Counted from the first letter of the stretch, positions 17,907 through 26,265 are shown. The stretch: 64,000 nucleotides of DNA from VRUE01 sp036271315 (GCA_036271315.1 DATBAV010000019.1:1-64000), one strand, 5' to 3'. Notes: generated by a model from the letters alone, not told the origin. Numbers and translations are program-made.

Positions 17907-19190
17907 TCAGTTCCCAATGCCGAGCCGGCGCGAGCGCTCGACCGCCCGGGCGACGATTTCGTCGCTGCCCGTTACCTGTCCGCTCCGCATCAGCACCCGC
18001 CCGTCGACAACGGTGGTGTCGACGATCGAGCCGCTCGCCGCGTAGACCAGGTCCGAGTGCAGGTCTCCAAGGCTCAGCTCCGGAGACGCGGTCCGCAGCA
18101 GCAGGAAGTCCGCCGGCCCACCCACCCGAACTGCATCAAGTTTCCGGGCCAGCAGACCGGAAATTTGATGCAGTTCGCTGGTTAGGGAGCCCGTGGCGAT
18201 CGACCACGCCTCGCGGGCGGGGAGGACGGTGGGGTCACCGCTGGCGTGGCGCTGGACGAGGGCGAAGAGCTTAAGGTCGGCGAGCAGGTCGAGCGAGTCG
18301 TTGGAGCCGGGTCCGTCGGTGCCGAGACCGACGGCGACGCCGGCATCGCGAGCGGCCGGGTAGGGGAAGATGCCGCCGACCGCGAGCTTCATGTTGGCGA
18401 CCGGATTGGTGATGACGGTGCAGCCACGCTCAGCGATCAACGCCAGCTCTTCCTCGTCGAGCCAGACGCCGTGGGCGAGGATCGTGCGCTCGTTCAGCAC
18501 GCCAAGTCGGTCGAGGTAGGCGGTCGGCCGCACCCCGTGCTCCGCGACGCAGTCCTTCACCTCCTGCTCGGTCTCCGAGAGGTGGATGTGGACCGCCAGT
18601 CGGCGCTCCGCGGCTCGCTCGGCAGCCCAGCGCAGCAGCCCCTCGCTGACCGTGTAGATCGAGTGGGGGGCGAGCGCCGCGCCGATTCGCGGGCCGAACT
18701 CCGCGAGCTCGCCGAGGTTGTTCAGGGCGGTCGCCTGCATCTCCGCCGTGCCGCCGTCGATGTCGAAGAGTGGGCCGCCGATCGTCGCCCGCAGACCGGC
18801 ATCGGTTACCGCCCGCGCCGTCGCCCCTGGGTGCCAGTACATGTCCCAGAAGCGCGTCGTGCCGGTGCGGATCATCTCCAGGCAGGCGAGGCGCGTGCCC
18901 CAGTAGACATCGTCGGGCTCGAGCTTTGCCTCGACCGGCCAGATCGCCTCCCGCAGCCAGCGCATCAGCGACAGGTCCCCCTTGTAGCCGCGAAAGAGGG
19001 TCATCGCGGCGTGCGTGTGGCCGTTTACCAGCGGGGCGACCAGCGGCGCTCCGGCGGCGTCGACCGTCTCCTCGCCCGGCGCTGGCGTCACCTCGGGCCC
19101 GAGCGCCGCGATCATCCCATCGACGCAGCGCACCCCAACCGTCTCGCCCTCGAGGACGGCGTTGGTAACGGTAAGCGCCGCGGTGCTCAC
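17907..19190 (-). CDS. mtaD: 5'-methylthioadenosine/S-adenosylhomocysteine deaminase-like amidohydrolase
   Basis: The 427-residue metal-dependent hydrolase has the metal site of this group: NGHTHAAMTL, HIHLSETEQE, LAHGVWLDEEEL and GTDGPGSNDSLDL. Family members deaminate MTA or SAH to the inosine forms. GTG at 19190 overlaps the stop of the phosphorylase gene (GTGA), so the pair is coupled. Odd feature: residues ELHQISGLLARKLDAVR near the C-terminus are encoded by a 51-bp palindromic repeat (18125-18175) also present at 39554-39604. It sits where the family normally has a short GSLxxGKxAD-type turn before the last beta strand. Relatives include cytosine and chlorohydrolase-type deaminases. Confidence 0.85.
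   Translation of the reverse strand: MSTAALTVTNAVLEGETVGVRCVDGMIAALGPEVTPAPGEETVDAAGAPLVAPLVNGHTHAAMTLFRGYKGDLSLMRWLREAIWPVEAKLEPDDVYWGTRLACLEMIRTGTTRFWDMYWHPGATARAVTDAGLRATIGGPLFDIDGGTAEMQATALNNLGELAEFGPRIGAALAPHSIYTVSEGLLRWAAERAAERRLAVHIHLSETEQEVKDCVAEHGVRPTAYLDRLGVLNERTILAHGVWLDEEELALIAERGCTVITNPVANMKLAVGGIFPYPAARDAGVAVGLGTDGPGSNDSLDLLADLKLFALVQRHASGDPTVLPAREAWSIATGSLTSELHQISGLLARKLDAVRVGGPADFLLLRTASPELSLGDLHSDLVYAASGSIVDTTVVDGRVLMRSGQVTGSDEIVARAVERSRRLGIGN
18125..18175. repeat. 51-bp palindromic repeat inside mtaD (copy 1)
   Basis: Arms 18125-18145 and 18155-18175 are 21-bp inverted repeats with one mismatch around a 9-nt loop. At 51 bp the element is 17 codons long, so it stays in frame. 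The second copy has the same length with conserved arms and a diverged loop. Confidence 0.85.
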
Positions 19191-19864
19191 GGGCCCACGG
19201 CGCCGAGCTGCGGCAGCACTGCGGCGAGGCCGTCGTGCAGCTGCAGGGCGTTGCCAGCACGTGCCGCCTCCAGCTCGATGATCTCCAGCGGATCCGGCCC
19301 GATGCCGTTGGCGAGGTTGTCGACGACGCAGATCGCCGCGTAGGCGAGTCCCAGCTCGGCGGCGACGATGCACTCCGAGGCGATCGTCATCCCGACCACG
19401 TCGGCGTGCGCCGCGATCAGGCGGACCTCGGCCGGGGTCTCGAAGCGCGGCCCGATCGCCTGCCAGTAGACGCCGCCGTCGCGCACTTTGGCGGGGCTCG
19501 CGTTCCAGGCGGCGAGGACTTCCTCGCGCCAGACCGGGTCGAAGCGCGGGGTGCGGTGGGCGCGCTCGTCGCCGAAGCTCGAGAGGCCAAGGTGAAGGGC
19601 GATGAAGTCGTCGGGGCAGAGCAGGCTGCCGACCGGCAGCTCGGCGTCGAGCGAGCCGACCGAGGCGATCGCCAGCACCCGATCGCAGCCCTGCTCGACC
19701 AGTGCCCGCAGGTTGGCGACGTGGTCGATCTCGTGCGGCAGCACGTACTCCTCACCGCCGTGGCGCTGCACGATCGCGGCACCGTGCTCGGCGGCTGCCG
19801 CGGCGATCGTCTCGCCACCTGGACCGAGCGCACTGCTGCCGAGAACCACCGCAAGCCGTCCCAC
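19187..19864 (-). CDS. MTA phosphorylase/purine nucleoside phosphorylase family protein
   Basis: The 225-residue cytoplasmic enzyme belongs to the MTAP/PNP family, which splits methylthioadenosine or purine nucleosides with phosphate. Visible blocks are HEIDHVANLRAL, ASVGSLDAELPVGSLLCPDDFI, GGVYWQAIGPRFETPAEVRLI and VVGMTIASECIVAAELGLAYA. The last corresponds to the MTAP GMT-x-PE-x-x-LARE-type base-binding segment (here GMTIASECIVAAELG). It is somewhat shorter than the usual ~260-290. It overlaps mtaD by 4 bp, so the two form an MTA/SAH salvage operon. The photolyase gene ends a few bases upstream. Confidence 0.8.
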   Translation of the reverse strand: MGRLAVVLGSSALGPGGETIAAAAAEHGAAIVQRHGGEEYVLPHEIDHVANLRALVEQGCDRVLAIASVGSLDAELPVGSLLCPDDFIALHLGLSSFGDERAHRTPRFDPVWREEVLAAWNASPAKVRDGGVYWQAIGPRFETPAEVRLIAAHADVVGMTIASECIVAAELGLAYAAICVVDNLANGIGPDPLEIIELEAARAGNALQLHDGLAAVLPQLGAVGP

Positions 19865-19873
19865 GACTCGATC

Positions 19874-21226
19874 CTACGTGCGCCGGGCGATGAAGGCGGC
19901 GGCTGCCTCGTCGTGGTCGACGATCGGCTCGGGGTAGTCGAGTTCGCCTCGCCGCTTGGCGTCCAGCCGCCAGGGCTCGTGCACCGCCTTGCCCGCCACC
20001 GACTCCAGCTCCGGCAGGTAGCGGCGCACGTACTCGCCCTTCGGATCGAAGCGGTGGGCCTGGCGGATCGGGTTGAAGATGCGGTTGGGCCTGGTGTCGT
20101 TGCCGGTGCCCGCCACCCACTGCCAGTTGCCGGCGTTGTTGGCGATCTCGCCGTCGCTGAGCAGGTCCCAGAAGTGTCCCGCGCCCCAGCGCCAGTCGAG
20201 GTAGAGGTCCTTGGTCAGGAAGGAGGCGACGATCATTCGCGCCCGGTTGTGCATCCGTCCCTCGCGGCGCAATTGGCGCATCGCCGCGTCGACGATCGGG
20301 TAGCCGGTGCGCCCCTCGCACCAGGTCTCGAAGGCGCGGCGCGAGCGCGACCAGCGGTCGCTGCGCGGCCGGTAGTCGCGTCGCGGCAGCGAGGGATTGG
20401 CGGCGAGGACCTGGTGGTGGAAGTCGCGCCAGCAGAGCTGACGCGCGTAGGCACCGCCGCCGCGGCGCGAGCGCGCCTCGCCCAGCAGCTCCAGCGGCGA
20501 GATGCAGCCGAAGCGCAGGTAGGGGCTGAGCCCGGAGGTCTCGTCGCCTGGCAGGTCGTCGTGGTGGTCGGAATAGCCGGCGAGGCCGTCGCGCAGGAAG
20601 GCCCGCATTGCCTCGCGGCCCTTGCTCTCGCCACCCGGTGCCCGCCGCGGCGAGAGCTCGCCGCGCAGCAGCGAGTCGAGGGCCGGGAGTCGGCCCGCCG
20701 CTAGCCGCGACGGCACCGTCAGCCGTCGCGGGGCGGGCGCCAGCGGTCGCGACGGCACCTCCTCCCAAGCACGGTGGAAGGGGCTGAAGACCTTGAAGTG
20801 ATCGCCGCCGCCAGGGGTTACGGCGCCCGGCGAGACGATCGTCGTGCCCGGATGGGCGCTGAAGGCGATTCGCGCCTCCTTGCAGGCACGGCGCAGACGC
20901 TCCTCGCGCCGCTGCGCGAAAGCGCTCCAGTCGGCGCTGACGTGGAGCTCGCCGGCCCCGCAATCTCGCGCTAGGGCGAGCGTCTCGGCGACCGGATCCC
21001 CCTGGCGGATATAGAGGCGCCCGCCGGCGCGGCGCAACCGCTCGCCGAGATCGCGCAGCGACTCGAGCAGGAAGGCGACCCGGTTGGGGGCGGCGAAGCG
21101 GGACTCGAGCAGCGCCGGGTCAAGGACGAAGAGCGGGACCGTCCGCTCCGCCCTCGCGGCCGCCGCCAGGGCCGGGTTGTCGCGCACCCTGAGGTCACGG
21201 TTGAAGAGGACGATCGAGGTGCTCAC
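19874..21226 (-). CDS. phrB: Deoxyribodipyrimidine photolyase
   Basis: The 450-residue FAD enzyme repairs cyclobutane pyrimidine dimers with blue light. The N-terminal antenna domain starts with STSIVLFNRDLRVRDNPAL. The C-terminal FAD domain has LSPYLRFGCISPLELL, the RTGYPIVDAAMRQLRREGRMHNRARMIVAS region and WRWGAGHFWDLLSDGEIANNAGNWQWVAGTGND. GTG at 21226 is preferred because the family sequence starts there. A longer frame to 21391 would add 55 residues of no homology and overlap the divergent gene. It is divergent from the DUF6328 gene. Confidence 0.94.
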   Translation of the reverse strand: MSTSIVLFNRDLRVRDNPALAAAARAERTVPLFVLDPALLESRFAAPNRVAFLLESLRDLGERLRRAGGRLYIRQGDPVAETLALARDCGAGELHVSADWSAFAQRREERLRRACKEARIAFSAHPGTTIVSPGAVTPGGGDHFKVFSPFHRAWEEVPSRPLAPAPRRLTVPSRLAAGRLPALDSLLRGELSPRRAPGGESKGREAMRAFLRDGLAGYSDHHDDLPGDETSGLSPYLRFGCISPLELLGEARSRRGGGAYARQLCWRDFHHQVLAANPSLPRRDYRPRSDRWSRSRRAFETWCEGRTGYPIVDAAMRQLRREGRMHNRARMIVASFLTKDLYLDWRWGAGHFWDLLSDGEIANNAGNWQWVAGTGNDTRPNRIFNPIRQAHRFDPKGEYVRRYLPELESVAGKAVHEPWRLDAKRRGELDYPEPIVDHDEAAAAFIARRT

Positions 21227-21244
21227 TTCCCCTATGGTGATGGC

Positions 21245-21736
21245 ATGGAGGAACGCCCGTCGGGTCGGGACGAGAGCGAGACCGAACGCCTCGATCGCAA
21301 CCTCGGTGAGTTGCTGCAGGAGCTGCGCGTCGCCCTGCCCGGCGTCCAGGTCCTCTTTGCTTTCCTGCTGGCCGTTCCGTTCCAGCAGCACTTCACCGAG
21401 ATCAACGGCTTCGAGAAGGGCGTCTACTTCTTCACCCTGCTCTGCACGGCGCTCTCGGCGATCCTGCTGATCGCGCCCTCCTCATATCACCGCGTCACCT
21501 TCCACCTGCAGCAGAAGCGCGAGCTGATCCGCCTCGCGAATCGCTTCACGATCGCCGGCCTCGCGCTGCTGGCGATGGCGATGACCGGCGCGATCGTGCT
21601 GATCACCGACGTGCTCTTCGGCAGCGGCATTGTCACCGCGATCACCGGGCTCGGCACGGTGTGTGCCTTCGCCGGGCTCTGGTACGTGGTGCCGCTGCGC
21701 CGGCGGCTCAGTCTGACGGGGCGCGCACGGCCCTGA
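21245..21736 (+). CDS. DUF6328 family membrane protein
   Basis: The 163-residue protein has a charged N-terminus (about 28 residues) and four predicted transmembrane helices: VLFAFLLAVPF, VYFFTLLCTALSAILLIA, FTIAGLALLAMAMTGAIVLI and VTAITGLGTVCAFAGLWYVVP. The LLQELRVALPGVQVLFAFLL start and QQHF motif are typical of the small DUF6328 family found in actinobacteria. Its function is unknown. The 3' end overlaps the convergent HD-domain gene by 29 bp. Confidence 0.75.
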   Translation: MEERPSGRDESETERLDRNLGELLQELRVALPGVQVLFAFLLAVPFQQHFTEINGFEKGVYFFTLLCTALSAILLIAPSSYHRVTFHLQQKRELIRLANRFTIAGLALLAMAMTGAIVLITDVLFGSGIVTAITGLGTVCAFAGLWYVVPLRRRLSLTGRARP

Positions 21737-22322
21737 AGCGGTCGCCCCAGAGCGCCACCAGCTGATCGGCGAGCTCGTTGGTGAGGCGCAACTGCGGCGC
21801 CTCGTCGAAGAGCATTTCCAAGTCGGCCTCCCAGATGTACATCTTCAGGTCGAGCGGCACCGCGAGTTCGTCGCTGACGCCCTCGCCGATCAGCGCGTAG
21901 GCTTCGCGAAGCATCGCCACGTTGGTCAGTTTGTCGGCGGCGAAGATCGCCCGCGCCGCCGGCTCGGAATCGGCGACCCGGCGCCGGTGCTCCTCCTTGC
22001 GGTCCTCATAGGAGGGGATCGACTCGTCTTCGGTCATCGCCGCGACCAGCGCCGCGACGACCTCGCCGAAGCGCTCGCGCACGGAGTTGATGCTCATCTC
22101 GCTCTTCTCGACCACGTCGTGGAGCAGCGCCGCGGCGATCACCTCGTCGCCCTGACGCTCTCCGCAAAGCAGCTCGGCGACCGCGACCGGGTGATCGATG
22201 AAGGGCCGCCCGTCGCTGCCGCGGCGCAGCTGACCGGCATGCGCGCGCTGCGCTGTCGCCAGCGCCTCCCTGACCAGATCAGATCTCTCGACTGCGGCGT
22301 CGATTCCAGGAGCCGACGTCAT
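21708..22322 (-). CDS. HD-domain phosphohydrolase
   Basis: The 204-residue protein has the HD pattern seen in RelA/SpoT-like hydrolases: AHAGQLRRGSDGRPFIDHPVAVAELL, then IAAALLHDVVEKSEMS (the HD pair) and ADKLTNVAMLREAY. It lacks synthetase and regulatory domains, so it resembles small alarmone hydrolases or a general HD phosphohydrolase. ATG at 22322 is chosen; the frame remains open to 22862 but upstream sequence is arginine-rich noise opposite the MBL gene. Metal (Mn) use is expected from the family. Confidence 0.8.
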   Translation of the reverse strand: MTSAPGIDAAVERSDLVREALATAQRAHAGQLRRGSDGRPFIDHPVAVAELLCGERQGDEVIAAALLHDVVEKSEMSINSVRERFGEVVAALVAAMTEDESIPSYEDRKEEHRRRVADSEPAARAIFAADKLTNVAMLREAYALIGEGVSDELAVPLDLKMYIWEADLEMLFDEAPQLRLTNELADQLVALWGDRFRAVRAPSD

Positions 22323-22381
22323 CCCGCGTGCCAGCGTAGCGGGCAGGCGAGGCCATTTGGACGGCACGAATGGCGCGGTTT

Positions 22382-23263
22382 CTAAGTTGCGGAAATCGCG
22401 CTGACCGTTCGCGCCGGCAGCTCGTACTCGGCCCGCTCGGCGGCGAGCTCGATTGCCCCGGCGCGACCGCCCATCGCCGCCCAACGCTGCTGAGCTTCGG
22501 AGCTCAGCAGATCGAGGCGCTCGTCGGAGTGCAGCGGGTCGTGATGGAAGAGCACGGTCCGCTGCGCTTCGGCGCGGCGGGCGAAGGAGAGCGCGTGCGA
22601 GAGCGATGAGTGCCCCCAGCCGACGTGGTCGGGGTACTCGTCGTCGGCGTACTGGCCGTCGTGGATCAGCAGCGAGGCGTTGCGGGCGAGGCCGAGTCCG
22701 GAGATCCAGTCCTCCTCGAGTGCGTCGAGGTCGGCGCCGAGGGCGGGCTCGTGGTCGGGGATGTAGGCGAGCGAGGACTCGCCGTCGTCGATCCGGTAGC
22801 CGAGCGTCGGCCCGCGGTGCGAGACGGAGGCGGCGCTGATCCGCGCCGAGCCGATCTCCCACTCGCTCTGCGGGCAGTGGCGGAAGGAGACGTCGCAGGG
22901 CAGCTCGCGCACCTCGACGGGGGAGAGGGGCGCCGAGATGTAGCGGGCGATGCGATCGCGCAGCGAGGCCTCCGGCGAGGCCGGGCCCCAGATCACGATC
23001 TCGGTCTGCGGCTGGAAGGCGGGGGCGAAGAAGACGAGACCCTGGATGTGATCGAGGTGGAGGTGGGTGAGCAGGATGTGCAGCCGCGCCGGCTCGTTGG
23101 CGAGCGCCAGGCCGAGGCTGCGGATGCCGGTGCCGGCGTCGAGGGCCAGCATCGAGCCGTCGGCGAGGGTGACGCCGACGCAGGAGGTGTTGCCGCCGTA
23201 GCGGATCGTCTCCGGCCCCGGGGAGGGGATCGAACCGCGCGTGCCCCAGAGCTTGACCTTCAT
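22382..23263 (-). CDS. MBL-fold metallohydrolase
   Basis: The 293-residue protein begins MKVKLWGTRGSIPSPGP, typical of the cyclic-nucleotide phosphodiesterase/PhnP-like branch of metallo-beta-lactamase folds. The metal site LLTHLHLDHIQGLVFF (HxHxDH), a later SHRGPTLGYRI, IHDGQYADDEY and LFHHDPLHSDE are all present. It starts one base after the stop of the PAS gene (TGAGATG), so the pair is coupled. A signalling or stress role, with the PAS protein as sensor, is plausible but unproven. Confidence 0.85.
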   Translation of the reverse strand: MKVKLWGTRGSIPSPGPETIRYGGNTSCVGVTLADGSMLALDAGTGIRSLGLALANEPARLHILLTHLHLDHIQGLVFFAPAFQPQTEIVIWGPASPEASLRDRIARYISAPLSPVEVRELPCDVSFRHCPQSEWEIGSARISAASVSHRGPTLGYRIDDGESSLAYIPDHEPALGADLDALEEDWISGLGLARNASLLIHDGQYADDEYPDHVGWGHSSLSHALSFARRAEAQRTVLFHHDPLHSDERLDLLSSEAQQRWAAMGGRAGAIELAAERAEYELPARTVSAISAT

Positions 23264-23264
23264 C

Positions 23265-23684
23265 TCAGCGAACCGCTCCGTTGCTGGAGCCGGCCGGCCA
23301 GAAGACCGCGATCGCGCCCTGCGAGCCATGCGGGGTGAGGATCGGGAAGGCGGAGACCTCGACTTGGTGGCGGGTGCCGTCGGCGGAGCTGATCTGCAGA
23401 TCAGCGTGGGCCGGGCGACCGTTGCGGACGGCGACGACCAGGGGCAGCTCGTCGTAGGGGATCGGCTCGCCCGATTTGTCGAACGGTCCGAACAGCGACC
23501 CCCACTCTTCGGCTCCCACCGTGCCCAGTTCCTCGAAGCGCTTGCCGAGCAGGGCGCCGGCCGCCTCGTTGTAGAAGACGAGGACGCCGCCCTCGTCGAC
23601 CAGGAAGGCCGGGGTCGAGAGCGCAGACATCAGGTTGCGAGCCAGGATCAGCTCGAGGGGCTTCTGCGTCGTCACAGATGACAC
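23265..23684 (-). CDS. PAS-domain protein
   Basis: The 139-residue protein is essentially one PAS domain: NLMSALSTPAFLVDEGGVLVFYNEAAGALLGKRFEELG, then VRNGRPAHADLQISSADGTRHQVEVSAFPI and a final beta strand AIAVFWPAG. There is no output domain, so it probably works through its partner, the coupled MBL hydrolase gene. The start is a GTG (23684, or 23675 in frame). A GTCA-CAGA-TGAC palindrome overlaps the start region. Confidence 0.8.
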   Translation of the reverse strand: MSSVTTQKPLELILARNLMSALSTPAFLVDEGGVLVFYNEAAGALLGKRFEELGTVGAEEWGSLFGPFDKSGEPIPYDELPLVVAVRNGRPAHADLQISSADGTRHQVEVSAFPILTPHGSQGAIAVFWPAGSSNGAVR

Positions 23685-23780
23685 TTTAGATAGTTGTGAT
23701 TGCTACAGCCGGGATTCAAGGTGCGGATCTGAACTGCAGAAGCGAGACGAGTACCTTCGACTGCCGGCCCAGCTGAATAC

Positions 23781-23794
23781 GTGACTTTGATCAC
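23781..23794. promoter_or_regulatory. CRP/FNR-like site between PAS operon and plsC-like gene
   Basis: GTGA-N6-TCAC matches the core of CRP/FNR-family sites and lies in the 173-bp divergent intergenic region. Such a pattern can occur by chance about once per window, so support is mainly its location. Confidence 0.35.
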
Positions 23795-23857
23795 TTTGAT
23801 GGATTCCTCGATTGAGCGCACCGCAGATTTAGTTCGATCAAGTACGGTGCCGCTCGC

Positions 23858-24535
23858 ATGGAGGCCACTACCCCGCAAGGGGGGTTCACCACACCCGCCG
23901 GGGCTAAGCGAGAGCCGAGCCCGATGTACCGAACGGCGATGGCGGTCTGTCGCCCGGTGGCTATCTGGGGACGACTGAAGGCAGAGGGAGTGGAGGCCCT
24001 GCCGGAGAGCGGCCCGGCGCTGGTCGTCGGCAATCACGACAGCCACTGGGATCCGGTGATGGTCGGCATCTCGGCGATCCGGCGCCGCCAGATCAAGGCG
24101 CTGGCCAAATCCGACCTTTGGAAGGTGCGCGGCCTGGCCCCGGTGCTCAACGGCATGGGCCAGATCCCGATCGAGCGCGAAGCGGGCGACGCCGGGGCCC
24201 TGGCGCGTGCGGTCGAGGAACTGCGGAGCGGCTCCTGCATCGGCGTCTTCCCCGAAGGGACCCGCTCGCGCGGCAAGGTCCTGCGAGCGCGCAGCGGCGT
24301 CGGACGCCTCGCGCTCGAGGTCCCCGAGGCAAAGATCGTCTGCGTCGCGATCGAGGGGACCTCGGACCTGACCGGCTTCCCCCATCGCCCCCGCCTACGG
24401 ATCCGCTTCTTCGAGCCGCGCGAGGGGCAGGCCAAGCCCGGCGAGGAGGCGGGAGAGCTCGCGGTCCGGCTGCTGGCCGAGATCCGCGAGCTCGTCCCAC
24501 CGTCGATCTCCGCGCGCAAGCGCGGCTCGGCCTAG
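23858..24535 (+). CDS. 1-acyl-sn-glycerol-3-phosphate acyltransferase (PlsC-like)
   Basis: The 225-residue membrane-associated enzyme transfers an acyl chain to lysophosphatidic acid in phospholipid synthesis. The catalytic NHDSHWDP (H-x4-D) is at about residue 58. The second block IPIEREAGDAG and the third FPEGTRSRG at about residue 130 follow in the expected order. The first 22 residues may not be translated; an in-frame ATG (MYRTAMAV) follows at residue 23. It overlaps the convergent lipoprotein gene by 4 bp. Confidence 0.87.
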   Translation: MEATTPQGGFTTPAGAKREPSPMYRTAMAVCRPVAIWGRLKAEGVEALPESGPALVVGNHDSHWDPVMVGISAIRRRQIKALAKSDLWKVRGLAPVLNGMGQIPIEREAGDAGALARAVEELRSGSCIGVFPEGTRSRGKVLRARSGVGRLALEVPEAKIVCVAIEGTSDLTGFPHRPRLRIRFFEPREGQAKPGEEAGELAVRLLAEIRELVPPSISARKRGSA

Positions 24536-25062
24536 TGACCCGCCTTTTCCCCGTTGGGGTGTAGCGGGTACCAGGAGGCGCCGAAGGCCTTGCTGTCGGT
24601 GCCGTTGTCTTCACCCGGCTTCTTGTCCTCGACGAACGTGTAGAGCGGCCAGTTGTTGTAGGTCACCTGGACGGTGCCGTCTTTGCGTTTCGTCGTGCCC
24701 AGTTTCGAGGCCATCGCGCCTTCGCCGGCCTGCGGCGCGCCTTCGGTCCTCAGCGGTGGCCAGCCCTGTTCGCAGGCGCCGTAACAGGTCGATTCGCCGT
24801 TCTGGTCCTTCTGGAAGTAGTAGAGCGTCAGGCCGTTGGAGTCGACCAGCACCTTGCCGACGCCTTTGGCCGTACCGACCGTGATCGGCGCGCCTGCGGA
24901 GGAAGTGGTCGAGGCGGCCGGCTTGCTCGTCGTTTCTTCGGAGCCGCCATAGGCGCCACCGCCGCCGGAGCTCGAGCTGCTGTTGCTGCTGGAGCCGCAG
25001 CCGGCGACCGCGAGCATCGCGATCAGGGCCAGGGCGGCGACTGCGGGAAAGGACTTCGTCAC
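24532..25062 (-). CDS. Lipoprotein with COG4315-type secreted repeats
   Basis: The 176-residue product has a lipobox (AVAGCGSS) followed by a Ser/Gly-rich linker and a domain of two YxxxxDxxGxxxC-type repeats: LTLYYFQKDQNGESTCYGACEQGWPPL and WPLYTFVEDKKPGEDNG. This matches the secreted repeat of unknown function (COG4315/PF03640) seen in actinobacterial lipoproteins. It overlaps the anti-sigma gene by 4 bp, so it belongs to the sigma operon and may be part of the envelope signal or a target. Confidence 0.83.
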   Translation of the reverse strand: MTKSFPAVAALALIAMLAVAGCGSSSNSSSSSGGGGAYGGSEETTSKPAASTTSSAGAPITVGTAKGVGKVLVDSNGLTLYYFQKDQNGESTCYGACEQGWPPLRTEGAPQAGEGAMASKLGTTKRKDGTVQVTYNNWPLYTFVEDKKPGEDNGTDSKAFGASWYPLHPNGEKAGH

Positions 25063-25766
25063 GTGGATTCCTCCTCTTGGGGTGCATTGCTGTCGGTGGC
25101 TTCGCCGCGATCGAGCGGGGCGACGAAGGTGCGCTTGCCGGCGTGCACGACCAGTGCCTCGGCGCGCGAGAGATCGAGGGCGGCGCTGAGGACGGCCGAC
25201 TCGTCGGCGCCCCAGCGGTAGCGGAAGGTGCCGGCCGAGACTTCGTCCCCACCTGGACCGCGCATGTAGACGCGGCAGAGCGTGCCCGAGCTGATCCCCT
25301 TGACGTACATGTGGATCTCGGTGCCGAAGGCCTGCGGCTGAAGCGTGGCGGCGATCTTGATGCCGCTGGGCAGGGCGCGGAAGGCGACGCGCTGCTCGGG
25401 GCCGCCTTCGCTGCCGCTGGAGAGGACGAAGATCGCCAGCACCGCCATCGCGGTCGCCGCCGCGGCCCCGCCGAAGCCGAGCCCGAGGCGCAGCCGGCGC
25501 TGGCGCCGCTTGGAGCGCCGCTCGTCGCCGATCGTCGCCGCGATCCGCTTGCCCAGCTCAGGTGGCGGCTGCGGCGCCGGGCCGAAGCGCTCCGGATCGG
25601 CGTGGGGGAGCAGTCGCGAGACGGCGAACAGCGAGTCCGCCTCGGCCCGGCAGGCCGGGCAGCCCTCGAGGTGAGCCTCGAGGCTGGTTCGCTCTTCGTC
25701 GGAGAGGTGCCCGAGCGCGTAAGCGCCCAGTTCCTCTTTCCAGTGGCGGCAGCCGTCAGTCTTCAT
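25059..25766 (-). CDS. Anti-sigma factor with zinc-finger domain
   Basis: The 235-residue protein has an N-terminal anti-sigma zinc-binding motif (LEAHLEGCPACRAEAD: H-x3-C-x2-C), one transmembrane helix (AAAATAMAVLAIFVLSSG, about residue 115) and an extracytoplasmic RskA-like domain ending TFVAPLDRGEA. It should hold the ECF sigma factor, encoded immediately upstream with an 11-bp overlap, at the membrane until a signal arrives. The lipoprotein gene follows with a 4-bp overlap. Confidence 0.88.
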   Translation of the reverse strand: MKTDGCRHWKEELGAYALGHLSDEERTSLEAHLEGCPACRAEADSLFAVSRLLPHADPERFGPAPQPPPELGKRIAATIGDERRSKRRQRRLRLGLGFGGAAAATAMAVLAIFVLSSGSEGGPEQRVAFRALPSGIKIAATLQPQAFGTEIHMYVKGISSGTLCRVYMRGPGGDEVSAGTFRYRWGADESAVLSAALDLSRAEALVVHAGKRTFVAPLDRGEATDSNAPQEEEST

Positions 25767-26265
25767 AGCCCATCTCCTCGAGCACGACGCGCAGCGCGCG
25801 CAGGCCGTAGTAGACGCGGCTCTTCACCGTTCCCTCCGGCACGCCGAGTTCATCGGCGACCTCGGCGTAGGGGCGGCCGCGGTAGTAGGTCTCGACCAGG
25901 ACGCGGCGGTGCTGATCGCCGATCCGCCGCATTGCCTCCTCGATCTGCCAGGAGAGCAGCGCCTCGTCGAAGGGCTCGACCGAGGCCTCGACGCCTTCGT
26001 CGGAGACGGTCGGCCGGGCGGCGCGGGCGCGGCCGAGGTCGATCACCACGTTGCGCAGGATCGCGAACAGCCAGGTGCGCAGCGAGCCGATCTGGGGATC
26101 GAAGCGCTCACCGGCGCGCCAGGCGCGCAGGAAGGTCTCCTGGACGGCCTCTTCGGCGAGACCGGAGTCGCCGAGCGAGCGGACCGCGAAGCCGTAGAGC
26201 TCGGATGCGTGGGCCGAGTAGGCCTCACGCACGTCCCGCTCGTCTGTCAGCGCGCCAGGTGGCAT
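25756..26265 (-). CDS. ECF-family RNA polymerase sigma factor
   Basis: The 169-residue sigma-70 family protein has region 2 (LYGFAVRSLGDSGLAEEAVQETFLRAWRAGERFDPQIGSLRTWLFAILRNVVID) and region 4 (RRVLVETYYRGRPYAEVADELGVPEGTVKSRVYYGLRALR). It is the first gene of a sigma, anti-sigma, lipoprotein operon and likely directs its own transcription. Start ATG at 26265; a shorter start is possible. The stimulus is unknown. Confidence 0.92.
   Translation of the reverse strand: MPPGALTDERDVREAYSAHASELYGFAVRSLGDSGLAEEAVQETFLRAWRAGERFDPQIGSLRTWLFAILRNVVIDLGRARAARPTVSDEGVEASVEPFDEALLSWQIEEAMRRIGDQHRRVLVETYYRGRPYAEVADELGVPEGTVKSRVYYGLRALRVVLEEMGYED

Noticed and set aside
21226..21391. Longer N-terminus for the photolyase
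   Set aside because: The extra 55 residues overlap the divergent DUF6328 gene and have no photolyase similarity.
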